Shown here piece by piece: positions 37,355 through 45,405 of a stretch of DNA of 48,234 bases. The first letter of the stretch is position 1. Each line of letters opens with the position of its first letter. Source of the stretch: Clostridium yunnanense (GTDB taxonomy: Bacteria; Bacillota; Clostridia; Clostridiales; Clostridiaceae); contig NZ_JAENHN010000011.1 in NCBI RefSeq assembly GCF_016595795.1, positions 1-48,234 of the forward strand. The letters run 5' to 3'. The position numbers and the translations under genes are program-made. The notes beneath the pieces are model-generated. The model did no database searches, was not told the DNA's origin, and worked only from the letters and a program-made list of their open reading frames with translations.

Positions 37355-37394
37355 ATTATAGCATAATTTCGCTAAATTAGCATTTAGCGAAATT
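37355..37394 (-). promoter_or_regulatory. Extended -10 promoter with 12-6-12 palindrome for the recombinase
   Basis: On the minus strand TGCTATAAT (37363-37355) is an extended -10. Directly upstream lie AATTTCGCTAAA (37365-37376) and TTTAGCGAAATT (37383-37394), perfect 12-bp arms separated by 6 bp. This covers the -35 position, so an operator is plausible. The arm-spacer-arm layout also equals that of Xer core sites, which have 11-bp arms and 6-8 bp centres. Confidence 0.6.
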
Positions 37395-38069
37395 AATTTT
37401 ACGCATTTTTAAGAGTTTTTACTGATTTTAATCATATAAATTATCATTTATCACTCAGCCCCCTTAAACTTATTTATATAATTGATGATTTCACTTTAAA
37501 TTTTAATAAGTTTGAAATAATTTTAATTTAATCACTTTATTAGATATTTTTTAATTTGTCAGCAAAATTTTATTTTTCAGTCACGAAACTACATATTTTG
37601 TCAATGAAATCTTTATTAAAAATAATCGTCGATTTTGATGAAAAATTTCTACGGAGAATTTTTAAAATCATTACTATGTATCTTATATAATTTCTAAAAA
37701 TCTTATTTTTCTACAAATTAATCATACAATTTTGCTAAAATTCAAATAATCATTTATAACATATGTTGAACAATTAATAACAACTTCTTAATACTTAAAG
37801 ATTTTTAATGATGCATATATTTAATATATACTTAAAATTTTAGGCTTTCTCTTAATCCGTTAACTTATAAACAAATTTTATTTCTAAATGATCTCAACTA
37901 ACATCCAGCATCCAAAGTTAAACTTATTTCTTTCTTCATATTTATATACTTCTATATTTTCATATATTTCATAAATGAGAATCATTTTCTCTGAACTTTT
38001 TACTGACACCCTTCTTAATAATTTTTTCATAATAACATATTAAACATTATGTAAAGTTGATATTAATAA
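37395..38069. other. Long AT-rich intergenic region, no gene seen
   Basis: About 675 bp with very low GC. I see no open frame with a ribosome binding site. A Fur-box-like stretch TGAGAATCATTTTCT lies at 37976-37990 without any nearby gene start. Confidence 0.5.
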
Positions 38070-38109
38070 AAAAAGGTTAAGAAATCTAATTTGATTTCTT
38101 AACCTTTTT
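38070..38109. terminator. Terminator after purB (perfect 17-bp stem)
   Basis: Arms 38070-38086 and 38093-38109 with a 6-nt loop; A-rich and T-rich flanks on each side. It lies 20 bp past the purB stop on the minus strand. Confidence 0.85.
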
Positions 38110-38128
38110 AATTTTAATTTAAATTCTA

Positions 38129-39559
38129 CTAAACATTGATTTGAGCTTCTACACCTAATAATTCTTTATTAGCTTCAAGTACTGGTGAAACTTCATCTCT
38201 TAAGAATTCAACCACTTGACCTGGTGCTCTACCAACAAATTTAATTGGGTCTATTATGTTGTATATTTCTTCTTTTGATAATAAGAAACTATCATCAGCA
38301 ACAATTCTTTCTATTAAATCATTGTTTAAACCTTCTTCTTTTACTCTTCTAGCTGCAGCCATTGAATGCACCCTTATCTTCTCGTGCATTTCTTGCCTGT
38401 CTGCTCCCCTTTTTACAGCTTCCATCATTATGTTTTCTGTAGCCATAAAAGGTAATTCATTAAACACATGTGCTGATATTACTTTATCATAAACAACCAT
38501 GTTTTCAGCTATATTTATATAAAGATTTAAAACTCCATCTAAAGCTAAGAAAGCTTCAGCTACAGCTATTCTCTTATTTGCAGAATCATCAAGCGTTCTC
38601 TCAAACCATTGAGTAGAAGCTGTTATAGCAGGATTTAAAGCATCTACAACTATGTATCTAGCTAAAGCCCCCATTCTTTCTGAACGCATAGGGTTTCTCT
38701 TATACGCCATTGCCGAAGATCCTATTTGATTTTTTTCAAACGGCTCCTCTACTTCCTTCATGCTTTGAAGAAGTCTAAGGTCATTACTGAACTTGTAAGC
38801 ACTTTGAGCAACTTCTGATAATGTATTAAGTACTATAGAATCAACTTTTCTAGGATATGTCTGACCAGTTACAGCATAACTACTAGTATACCCCATTTTT
38901 TCAGCAACCATTTTATCTAAAGTTCTTATTTTTTCTTCATCACCATCAAATAAAGTCATAAAACTTGCTTGAGTTCCAGTTGTTCCCTTAACTCCCCTTA
39001 GTTTTAACTTTTCAATAACAAAATCTAAACTTTCAAGATCGATTAGTAGATCCTGAATCCATAATGTAGCTCTCTTCCCTACTGTTGTAAGCTGAGCTGG
39101 TTGAAAATGTGTAAAACCAAGTGTAGGTAAATCCTTATATTTATTTGCAAAATTACTTAAATGATTTATAACATTTATAAGCTTCTTTTTAACTAATAAT
39201 AAAGCATCTTTCATTATTATTATGTCAGTATTATCCCCTACATAACAACTAGTTGCTCCTAGATGAATTATTCCCTTAGCACTAGGACATTGTAATCCGT
39301 ACGCATATACATGACTCATAACATCATGTCTTACTTCTTTTTCTTTCTTTATTGCTTCATCGTAATTTATATCATATATATGCTCCTTGAGCTCATTAAC
39401 TTGCTCTTCAGTGATATTTAAACCTAATTCCCTTTCGCTCTCCGCTAGTACTACCCAAAGCTTTCTCCAAGTAGAAAACTTCATATCATCAGAAAATAAA
39501 TATGACATCTCTTTAGATGCATATCTTGAATTTAAAGGTGTGCTATACAAATTTCTCAT
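38129..39559 (-). CDS. purB: Adenylosuccinate lyase
   Basis: 476 aa. It cleaves SAICAR and adenylosuccinate in purine synthesis. The fumarase/aspartase-family signature IGSSAMAYKRNPMRSERM, HLGATSCYVGDNTDI and GVKGTTGTQASF are clear. The start is the ATG at 39559 with AGGAGGA 5 nt upstream; a longer frame to 39604 has no site. An extended -10 (TGATATAAT, plus positions 39609-39617) lies about 50 bp before the start. It is a lone purine gene here. Confidence 0.96.
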   Translation of the reverse strand: MRNLYSTPLNSRYASKEMSYLFSDDMKFSTWRKLWVVLAESERELGLNITEEQVNELKEHIYDINYDEAIKKEKEVRHDVMSHVYAYGLQCPSAKGIIHLGATSCYVGDNTDIIIMKDALLLVKKKLINVINHLSNFANKYKDLPTLGFTHFQPAQLTTVGKRATLWIQDLLIDLESLDFVIEKLKLRGVKGTTGTQASFMTLFDGDEEKIRTLDKMVAEKMGYTSSYAVTGQTYPRKVDSIVLNTLSEVAQSAYKFSNDLRLLQSMKEVEEPFEKNQIGSSAMAYKRNPMRSERMGALARYIVVDALNPAITASTQWFERTLDDSANKRIAVAEAFLALDGVLNLYINIAENMVVYDKVISAHVFNELPFMATENIMMEAVKRGADRQEMHEKIRVHSMAAARRVKEEGLNNDLIERIVADDSFLLSKEEIYNIIDPIKFVGRAPGQVVEFLRDEVSPVLEANKELLGVEAQINV

Positions 39560-39608
39560 TTTCTTTCCTCCTGCGAATAAAATGTCAAAAAATACAGTTA
39601 TCATTCGT

Positions 39609-39617
39609 ATTATATCA
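39609..39617 (-). promoter_or_regulatory. purB: Extended -10 promoter of purB
   Basis: Minus-strand TGATATAAT ends 50 bp before the purB ATG. No convincing -35. Confidence 0.45.
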
Positions 39618-39702
39618 TATTTTTTCTTTTTTTACAGGTATATTTTATCATTTATTTTAATATATATACTATGGGAATTTAATTTGATGGGAGTTGAAAA
39701 TT

Positions 39703-39924
39703 GTGTACAAGCTAAGTCTTATCGACAAGCTAAGTTTTCTATTAGTACTTATAGGAGCAATTAATTGGGGGTTAATAGGATTGCTTAATTTTAATCTAGT
39801 TAAGCTAATATCTCTAGGCAACTGCTATATCGAAAGAATAATTTATATTTTGGTATTTGCTGGTGCTGTTAACCTTATAGTTGTATTACTAAGAAGTAAA
39901 ACAAATTTCAAAAAAAGTTGCTGA
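39703..39924 (+). CDS. DUF378 small membrane protein
   Basis: 73 aa from the GTG at 39703, which is 9 bases after GATGGGAG. A TTG at 39694 overlaps that site and is less likely. The family signature DKLSFLLVLIGAINWGLIGLLNFNLV and the second helix IIYILVFAGAVNLIVVL are typical of DUF378 (YuzA-like) proteins, two-helix membrane proteins of unknown function. It is convergent with the HPr gene, sharing the terminator at 39933. Confidence 0.9.
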   Translation: MYKLSLIDKLSFLLVLIGAINWGLIGLLNFNLVKLISLGNCYIERIIYILVFAGAVNLIVVLLRSKTNFKKSC

Positions 39925-39932
39925 ACATAAAT

Positions 39933-39960
39933 AAAAAAGGTTCCTTTCGGAACCTTTTTT
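39933..39960. terminator. Perfect 12-bp bidirectional terminator
   Basis: AAAAAAGGTTCC (39933-39944) and GGAACCTTTTTT (39949-39960) with loop TTTC, between the convergent DUF378 and HPr genes. Confidence 0.9.
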
Positions 39961-39961
39961 A

Positions 39962-40222
39962 TTATTCGTCTAATCCTTCGATTAATTTAACGATTTCTTC
40001 AGCAGCTAAAGTTTCGTCATCTCCAGAAGCTATTACTTTTATGTTAGCATCTTTAGTTACGCCTAAAGAAAGAACTCCTATTAAACTCTTAACGTTAGCT
40101 TTCTTTCCATTGAATTCGATGCTAACATCAGACTTAAATGATGATGCCTTCTTTACTAATAATGTTGCTGGTCTAGCATGTAAACCAGTTGAATTTTTAA
40201 CTAATACTTCTTTAGTTACCAT
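39962..40222 (-). CDS. ptsH: HPr-family phosphocarrier protein
   Basis: 86 aa from the ATG at 40222, 5 bases after GAGGTGG. H15 in GLHARPA is the enzyme I phosphorylation site, and S46 in KSLIGVLSLG is the HPr kinase site used for catabolite control in Firmicutes. Both residues mean a full HPr rather than Crh (which lacks His15). It is not next to ptsI, so it is a separately transcribed copy. Confidence 0.93.
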   Translation of the reverse strand: MVTKEVLVKNSTGLHARPATLLVKKASSFKSDVSIEFNGKKANVKSLIGVLSLGVTKDANIKVIASGDDETLAAEEIVKLIEGLDE

Positions 40223-40313
40223 TATATCCACCTCTTTAATTATATTTTATATCATTAACTATTACATTATAATAATTTTTGGACAAAATATCAATAAGTT
40301 TTGGACAAGTTGG

Positions 40314-41507
40314 TTATTTTAGTTTATTTATAAAAGATTTTAGTCTTTTTACACCTTCTTCTATATTGTCTATAGAAGTGGCATAGGATAATCTAATATA
40401 GTCATCAAGTCCAAAAGCTATACCTGGAACAGTGGCTACAGCACTAGCTTCCAACAGAAGTTCAGAGAATATCTTCGAATCTTCAATTATAGTTTCTCCA
40501 AAATTCTTTTTTAAATAATATGATATATTTACCATTACATAAAAAGCTCCATTTGGATTGATTATTTTTATGTTTTCTACCTCATTTAGCTTATCTACCA
40601 TATAATTTCTTCTTTTTTCAAATTCGCAAACCATATCCTCTACTAATTTTACAGGAGAATTTAACGCCTCAATAGCGGCATACTGAGCTATAGTATTTGG
40701 ATTAGATGTCATATGACTTTGTATACTAGACATTAGCTTTATTACGTTTTCTGGACCAGCAGCGTAACCTATTCGCCACCCTGTCATAGCATATGTTTTT
40801 GACAGTCCATTTATGACTATTGTTCTATTAAAAGCATCTTCTGATGCAGCTGCAATACTAAAGTGTTTCTCTCCACCGTATATTAGTTTTTCATAAATCT
40901 CATCTGATACTATATAAAGATCATTTTCTTTGGCGAAATTAGCTATTTCTACTAACTCTTCTTTAGAATATATAGTTCCAGTAGGATTGTTTGGAGAGTT
41001 CAGTAATAAAGCCTTTGTTTTTGCTGTTAAACTTTGCTTTAATTTTTCTATAGTGTATTTGAAGTCATTTTCCTCTTCACATTGTACATAAACAGGAACT
41101 CCATCTGCTATCTTTATAAGTTCAGGATAACTTACCCAGTAAGGTGTAGGTACTATCACCTCATCGCCAGGATTTAATAAAGCTAAAAATAAGTTTCCTA
41201 AGCATTGTTTAGCTCCGTTTGATATAATAACCTGTGAAGGTAAGTATTCTAATCCATTGTCATCTAAAAACTTTTTGCATACAGCCTTTTTTAAATCTAA
41301 GAGTCCTGATGCTGGTGTATATTTAGTGTGCCCATTTTCCATAGCACTAATTGCAGAATCAATAATATTCTTAGGAGTATTAAAATCTGGTTCTCCTGCT
41401 GCAAAACTTATTACGTTCACCCCAGTTTTTTTCATTTCATTTGCTTTTGCTGTTATTGATAATGTTATAGAAGGCGTTAAAGCTTCTATTTTTTTTGATA
41501 ATGTCAT
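40314..41507 (-). CDS. Aspartate aminotransferase family (class I PLP aminotransferase)
   Basis: 397 aa. Motifs: SFAAGEPDFNTPKNI, NGAKQCLGNLF, PYWVSYPEL, LNSPNNPTGTIYSKEEL, YIVSDEIYEKLIY and the PLP-lysine segment GLSKTYAMTGWRIGYAAGP. Class I aspartate aminotransferases convert aspartate and 2-oxoglutarate to oxaloacetate and glutamate; substrate range may be wider. AAAGGTGGGG precedes the ATG on the minus strand. Twelve bp after the stop of the PHP gene, so the two form an operon. Confidence 0.95.
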   Translation of the reverse strand: MTLSKKIEALTPSITLSITAKANEMKKTGVNVISFAAGEPDFNTPKNIIDSAISAMENGHTKYTPASGLLDLKKAVCKKFLDDNGLEYLPSQVIISNGAKQCLGNLFLALLNPGDEVIVPTPYWVSYPELIKIADGVPVYVQCEEENDFKYTIEKLKQSLTAKTKALLLNSPNNPTGTIYSKEELVEIANFAKENDLYIVSDEIYEKLIYGGEKHFSIAAASEDAFNRTIVINGLSKTYAMTGWRIGYAAGPENVIKLMSSIQSHMTSNPNTIAQYAAIEALNSPVKLVEDMVCEFEKRRNYMVDKLNEVENIKIINPNGAFYVMVNISYYLKKNFGETIIEDSKIFSELLLEASAVATVPGIAFGLDDYIRLSYATSIDNIEEGVKRLKSFINKLK

Positions 41508-41519
41508 GATACCCCACCT

Positions 41520-42350
41520 TTATAATTTATTATAAAATCTAATAATCTTATCTAAGTATTCTTTATCAATTCCATACTGTCCAATTAAATTACTACCATC
41601 ATTTGAGCACACTCCGTGGCAATCACTTCCACCAGTAACTAAAAGTTTGTATTTTTTACAAAGATTAAAAAATTTATTTACTTGCATCCCTGAATGGCTA
41701 GGATGAAAAACCTCTACACCACAAAGACCATAATCCTTTAATCTTTTAATTACCTTCTCCACATCTATATTTCTATAGATTTTTCCTGGATGAGCTAGAA
41801 TCGGAATTCCACCAGCTTTTCTTATCAAGCTTAAGGTTTCAGTATAATTAAATTTGTATCTTTCTACATAAGCAGGACGACCTTTTATAAGATAATTATT
41901 AAAAGCTGCTTTATAATTATCTACATAGCCTTTTTCCACAAGGATCTTAGCTATATGTGACCTTCCAGCAGTATCCTTACAACAACATTCAATGTCATGT
42001 ATGTTTATGTCTACAGAAAGTTCATTCAGCTTTGATATTATTTGCCTTATCCTATCGAATCTTATGTCCTTAAGCTTATTCATAGCATCGTTAAGTTCAA
42101 CATTATTGATATCTATAAAATAGCCTAATATATGTAGCTCCGAATCATTGCAGATAGTGCTTATCTCAACTCCTGGCACAATATTAACCGAAGTCTCACA
42201 ATCCTTTAAACCGAATTGTGAACATATAGAGTCATGATCCGTAATAGAAATAGTATTTATGTTCTTTTGTTCTGCGATATGTATTATTTCTGAAGGGCTT
42301 AATACCCCATCAGAGTAATTAGAATGTATATGCAAATCGGCATATTTCAT
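41520..42350 (-). CDS. PHP-domain metal-dependent phosphoesterase
   Basis: 276 aa. DLHIHSNYSDGVLSPSEI, ITDHDS, GVEIST, AHPGKIY and TGGSDCHG are the metal-binding motifs of the PHP fold. The C-terminal two thirds match the YciV/TrpH-like subfamily, whose studied members hydrolyse 3',5'-nucleoside bisphosphates or act as 5'-3' exonucleases. AGGTGCTGAG precedes the ATG. It leads a two-gene operon with the aminotransferase. Confidence 0.9.
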   Translation of the reverse strand: MKYADLHIHSNYSDGVLSPSEIIHIAEQKNINTISITDHDSICSQFGLKDCETSVNIVPGVEISTICNDSELHILGYFIDINNVELNDAMNKLKDIRFDRIRQIISKLNELSVDINIHDIECCCKDTAGRSHIAKILVEKGYVDNYKAAFNNYLIKGRPAYVERYKFNYTETLSLIRKAGGIPILAHPGKIYRNIDVEKVIKRLKDYGLCGVEVFHPSHSGMQVNKFFNLCKKYKLLVTGGSDCHGVCSNDGSNLIGQYGIDKEYLDKIIRFYNKL

Positions 42351-42586
42351 CTCAGCACCTTATTTCCATTTTATATATTAAAATATATCATTATTGATTG
42401 TAAATGTAAATATGGGGTTCCTCTACGGATATTTAATTTATTATTGCCCAAAAATATCGGTTTTTAGAGATTTTCTGGCATGTATAAATTAATAACTATT
42501 GTTGAAACTCTATAATTCAGAGCAAAGAAACAGTTATTCAAATATATTGTAAAAATGTAGATGTATACAAGATGCTCTTTTTGTGA

Positions 42587-42703
42587 TATACTAAGATAGT
42601 TACAGAAGAATGTGCCTTACGGCGCAAAACAATTTTATCCATAAATATAAGATATTATTTGGCTCTTGTGATTTTTATTGCAAGGGTCTTTTATTTTTAT
42701 TTA
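42587..42703 (+). promoter_or_regulatory. Candidate attenuator/leader RNA for the DUF2179-like gene
   Basis: A TATACA-17 bp-TATACT promoter (42564-42592) starts a leader of about 125 nt. It holds a hairpin TGTGCC-TTAC-GGCGCA (42611-42626), an arm CCATAAATA that can pair with TATTTGG, and a terminator: GGCTCTTG (42661-42668) with CAAGGGTC (42681-42688), followed by TTTTATTTTTATTT. The GG of TATTTGG is shared with the terminator stem, so the two folds exclude each other. I do not recognise a known riboswitch class. Confidence 0.5.
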
Positions 42704-42722
42704 ATAAAAATTAGGAGGAAAA

Positions 42723-43205
42723 ATGGAAATTTTAATAGTATTTTTACTAAAACTACTGGACAACACTCTGGGCACAATGAAAAATATATATCTAGCCAGA
42801 GGAAAGTTCTTCTTTTCTAGCTTACTAGCTGCGCTATCTACAACTATATACATGATTGCTGTTGTGAGGATGGCAAAATCAGAGGGTATATTAAGTATCG
42901 TGGCTATATGTGCTGCAACATTTATCGGGACGTTAATTCCAGGACTTGCAGTTAAGAAATCCGAGAAGGAAAAACTTTATATATTTGATATCACAGCAGA
43001 CAACATGCACAGTGGCAAAGAGTTTGCAGATATTTTAAGAAGTGCTAATATCGCCATAAAAACCAGTGTTGTCTATGACCAGATGATGACAAAGACTCTT
43101 TCTATAAAGGCGTATTGTTCCAATAAGGAAGAAAGCAAAATGGTGAATGAAGTTATATACCCAGCTTTTAAATACAATGTTTATGCGCCAATGAGTTTGG
43201 AATAA
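42723..43205 (+). CDS. DUF5698/DUF2179-like membrane protein
   Basis: 160 aa. Three membrane helices fill about residues 1-75 (MEILIVFLLKLLDNTLGTMKNIYLARGK, SSLLAALSTTIYMIAVVRMAK, IVAICAATFIGTLIPGLAV), followed by a soluble ferredoxin-like domain (KEKLYIFDITADNMHSGKEFADILRSANIAIKT). The family (COG4843-like) is widespread in Firmicutes with no assigned function. TTAGGAGGAAAA precedes the ATG. The candidate attenuator upstream suggests control by a small molecule or uncharged tRNA. Confidence 0.82.
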   Translation: MEILIVFLLKLLDNTLGTMKNIYLARGKFFFSSLLAALSTTIYMIAVVRMAKSEGILSIVAICAATFIGTLIPGLAVKKSEKEKLYIFDITADNMHSGKEFADILRSANIAIKTSVVYDQMMTKTLSIKAYCSNKEESKMVNEVIYPAFKYNVYAPMSLE

Positions 43206-43682
43206 GCTTGGCTAAGTATCTTTATCTCTTAAATAACTTGTTTCTATTATTTCTACTACTCTATTCTATAGTTCCTCTGCAGAAGTAAATCTTCTCAAAG
43301 GCGTCTACTAAAACTTCAAATTTCATAGTTCTAACACTTATTTTCATGGTAAAAAGATATATAAACTTACAATCACTAACCATTCTATGCAATATAAAAA
43401 TGGACAACCTTCATTTTTTATGTATTTCCATATACAAGAATCCGCATTTTGTGAAATATTGATTGCAAGTTTCCTTCAATTGTATTAATTATCATAACTA
43501 ATTCTGATAAAATAACTTTATTATCAAAGCATATCTTTATTATATCGTTATTACAGATATTAGATTTGTTCAAATATTCTTAGATACAAGCATTGTATGT
43601 ATGTTTGTTTACATGGTCTAAATCGAATCATTTTCACCCAATCCTTTAAAACACTATATAAAAGTAATGGTTTCAATTGTGT
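43206..43682. other. Non-coding region, nothing recognised
   Basis: About 480 bp of AT-rich sequence after the DUF2179-like gene. No hairpin terminator, no open frame with a ribosome binding site and no repeat that I can support. Confidence 0.4.
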
Positions 43683-43750
43683 TGACATTGAAATAGGACA
43701 AGTGATATCATAAATTATGTTTCCAGGAAACATAATTTATGATATCACTT
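43683..43750 (+). promoter_or_regulatory. Promoter with overlapping 25-bp perfect palindrome
   Basis: TTGACA (43683-43688) and TATCAT (43707-43712) give a promoter with 18-bp spacing. Arms 43700-43724 and 43726-43750 are perfect 25-bp inverted repeats with a single A between them, overlapping the -10 and transcription start. They can be an operator or a 5'-end RNA hairpin. The ferredoxin gene follows about 125 bp downstream. Confidence 0.65.
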
Positions 43751-43876
43751 TTAAGGGAGTAAATATAAAGTGAAAGAATTCTAGTTTAGATTAAAAATAA
43801 ATAGAAAAAGAAAGAGTATAATCGGTTTTTTTGAAATTTCTAAGAATCGCTTATATTAAAAGGAGAATGTATTATT

Positions 43877-44128
43877 ATGAACTTTAAAAGAAAAATCGCT
43901 AAGTTAAAAATCTTAAGGAAAATAAGTGAAGCTAAAGGACATATTAGGAATGACAGTAGTAAATGTGTTTATTGCGGTTTATGTGAGAAAGTATGCCCTG
44001 TTGAGGCTATTTCAGTTTTTAAAGAAGATCCAAAGAGTTGGAATATTGAACACAATGTTTGTATGCGTTGTACTCGCTGTGTTTCAGTATGCCCTAAAAA
44101 GTCTTTAGCTTTATTAAGAAGTAGCTAG
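43877..44128 (+). CDS. 2[4Fe-4S] ferredoxin-like protein
   Basis: 83 aa with two CxxCxxCxxxCP cluster-binding motifs: C30, C33, C36, C40 and C62, C65, C68, C72. The first 29 residues (MNFKRKIAKLKILRKISEAKG) are basic and not part of the core; they could anchor the protein to a partner or membrane. AAAGGAG lies 12 bp before the ATG, a slightly long spacing. It is expressed from the palindrome-marked promoter at 43683 and is followed by decayed genes. Confidence 0.9.
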   Translation: MNFKRKIAKLKILRKISEAKGHIRNDSSKCVYCGLCEKVCPVEAISVFKEDPKSWNIEHNVCMRCTRCVSVCPKKSLALLRSS

Positions 44129-44234
44129 CATGATTAGATCAATGGAATATATTTAAATATTTAAGTAGAATACCTTCATTTAAACAAGAATTGACAGCTT
44201 CTCACCGGTATGCTTTTACTGAAATTCAAACTAT

Positions 44235-44489
44235 CTAATATTTAATAAGTGACTCATCAGCATACATTACTTCCCATTGATGGTCATCTAGATCTGTAAA
44301 CCGATCATAATACATCCATCGTTCATCTGATGGCTCCAAATAGCGTGTTACACCATTTTTAAGTGCATTTCTAATAATCTGATCTACCGTATCCTTACTT
44401 CCCACATCTATGGCCAGAAGCACCTGAGTTGTTGACCCGTCTGCAATGGGACGATTTGTAAATGTACTGTAAAACTCATAGGATATAAG
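44235..44489 (-). pseudogene. VOC (glyoxalase-fold) protein, N-terminal part lost
   Basis: The frame 44489-44235 ends with YYDRFTDLDDHQWEVMYADESLIKY and contains VLLAIDVGSKDTVDQIIRNALKNG, typical of the second half of a VOC-superfamily protein. An in-frame stop at 44492 ends the open frame upstream, and the N-terminal half with its first metal ligand is absent. A GTG at 44423 gives a 62-residue frame with no ribosome binding site. This is a remnant. Confidence 0.8.
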
Positions 44490-44500
44490 TTAAGCTTACT

Positions 44501-44640
44501 TTAATATTCTGTTGATTTTAATGACCCATAAAAGTAAGATGTTTTAACTCCACCGTCAATAAAAAAGCTTCCTGTGAGAAGAAAATCTTTCATTGCGTTG
44601 AAATCAGTGATATATATGTAAAGGGAGTTGCCCTTAGTTA
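44501..44640 (-). pseudogene. C-terminal fragment of a short-chain dehydrogenase
   Basis: The minus-strand frame (stop TAA at 44501-44503) reads MKDFLLTGSFFIDGGV followed by KTSYFYGSLKS, the C-terminal signature of SDR-type dehydrogenases. The Rossmann fold and catalytic Tyr-Lys are missing. It abuts the VOC remnant, showing that this stretch is a decayed cluster. Confidence 0.65.
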
Positions 44641-44706
44641 TTCTTCAGATTTTAAATATTTAGTGAGTGATGATAGGATGATCATATTTATAGCTAAAAT
44701 TAATTT

Positions 44707-45090
44707 TTATATTTCTTTAAGTTTTTCTACAACTAAAATATCCGCAGGAACCCAATGAAGATTGTCTAGTTCTTCCAAGCATGCCCATTTTACAGCATTA
44801 TGTGCATTTAATTGCAGCTTTCCTCCACAAACTTCGCATAGGAAGCAATGCATTGTAAGATGGAAGTTAGTATAGTCATACTCCACTGTTGTTATATATG
44901 TAGAAACCGTAATATCCAATTCTAATTCTTCTTTTATTTCACGAATAAGAGCGTCTTCTCTTGTTTCTTCAGCTTCAATTTTACCACCTGGAAACTCCCA
45001 CATATTTTCAAACTCACCATAACCACGACGTGTAGTAAATATTTTATTATCATGTTTTATAACTGCTGCTACTACCTCTATAATTTTCAT
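44707..45090 (-). CDS. mutT: MutT-like Nudix hydrolase
   Basis: About 127 aa from the ATG at 45090, nine bases after GAGGTG. The Nudix box GGKIEAEETREDALIREIKEELELDI (residues about 36-61) fits GX5EX7REUXEEXGU, with only the last Gly position deviating. N-terminal VVAAVIKHDNKIFTTRRGYGEFENMWEFPGG resembles 8-oxo-dGTP diphosphatases that cleanse oxidised nucleotides. It remains intact among remnants on both sides. Confidence 0.92.
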   Translation of the reverse strand: MKIIEVVAAVIKHDNKIFTTRRGYGEFENMWEFPGGKIEAEETREDALIREIKEELELDITVSTYITTVEYDYTNFHLTMHCFLCEVCGGKLQLNAHNAVKWACLEELDNLHWVPADILVVEKLKEI

Positions 45091-45405
45091 AATCATTATC
45101 ACCTCTAATATGAATATTATACTATAAGTTGTAGGAAAATGAATTTATGAAATTATAGAAATTTGCCTCTCAGAACTATTTGTGAGTGTTTGATTATAAA
45201 TATACATATAAGATATTTTAGTGCGTTTCCTCTGAATGCTAACTACAATCTTTATGCATGTGTATACAATCATAAGATACATCTTAACAAGAAATTCTTA
45301 ACACAACCTAGAGACCTTATTATCGAAAAATCTGATAAGATTAATCATGCTAGAAAGCATGAGCTCATATATAAATATTCATTTAAACCATGATTTAAAA
45401 ACTAC
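45091..45405. other. Gap without gene
   Basis: About 300 bp containing the promoter of the MutT-like gene. A 76-residue open frame on the plus strand has no ribosome binding site and no recognisable fold, so I leave it out. A small hairpin CATGCT/AGCATG lies near 45348-45361. Confidence 0.4.

Noticed and set aside
37976-37990. Fur-box-like TGAGAATCATTTTCT
   Set aside because: Fits 12 of 15 positions of the 7-1-7 form, but lies far from any gene start in very AT-rich sequence.
39387-39764. 125-residue plus-strand frame across the start of purB
   Set aside because: Antisense to purB, then runs into the start of the DUF378 gene in another frame; no domain.
42611-42626. Single ACGG-containing hairpin as a guanidine-II riboswitch
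   Set aside because: That class needs two hairpins with ACGR loops in defined spacing; only one imperfect candidate is present.
45163-45393. 76-residue frame between MutT and M50 genes
   Set aside because: Starts at TTG without a ribosome binding site and matches no fold I know.
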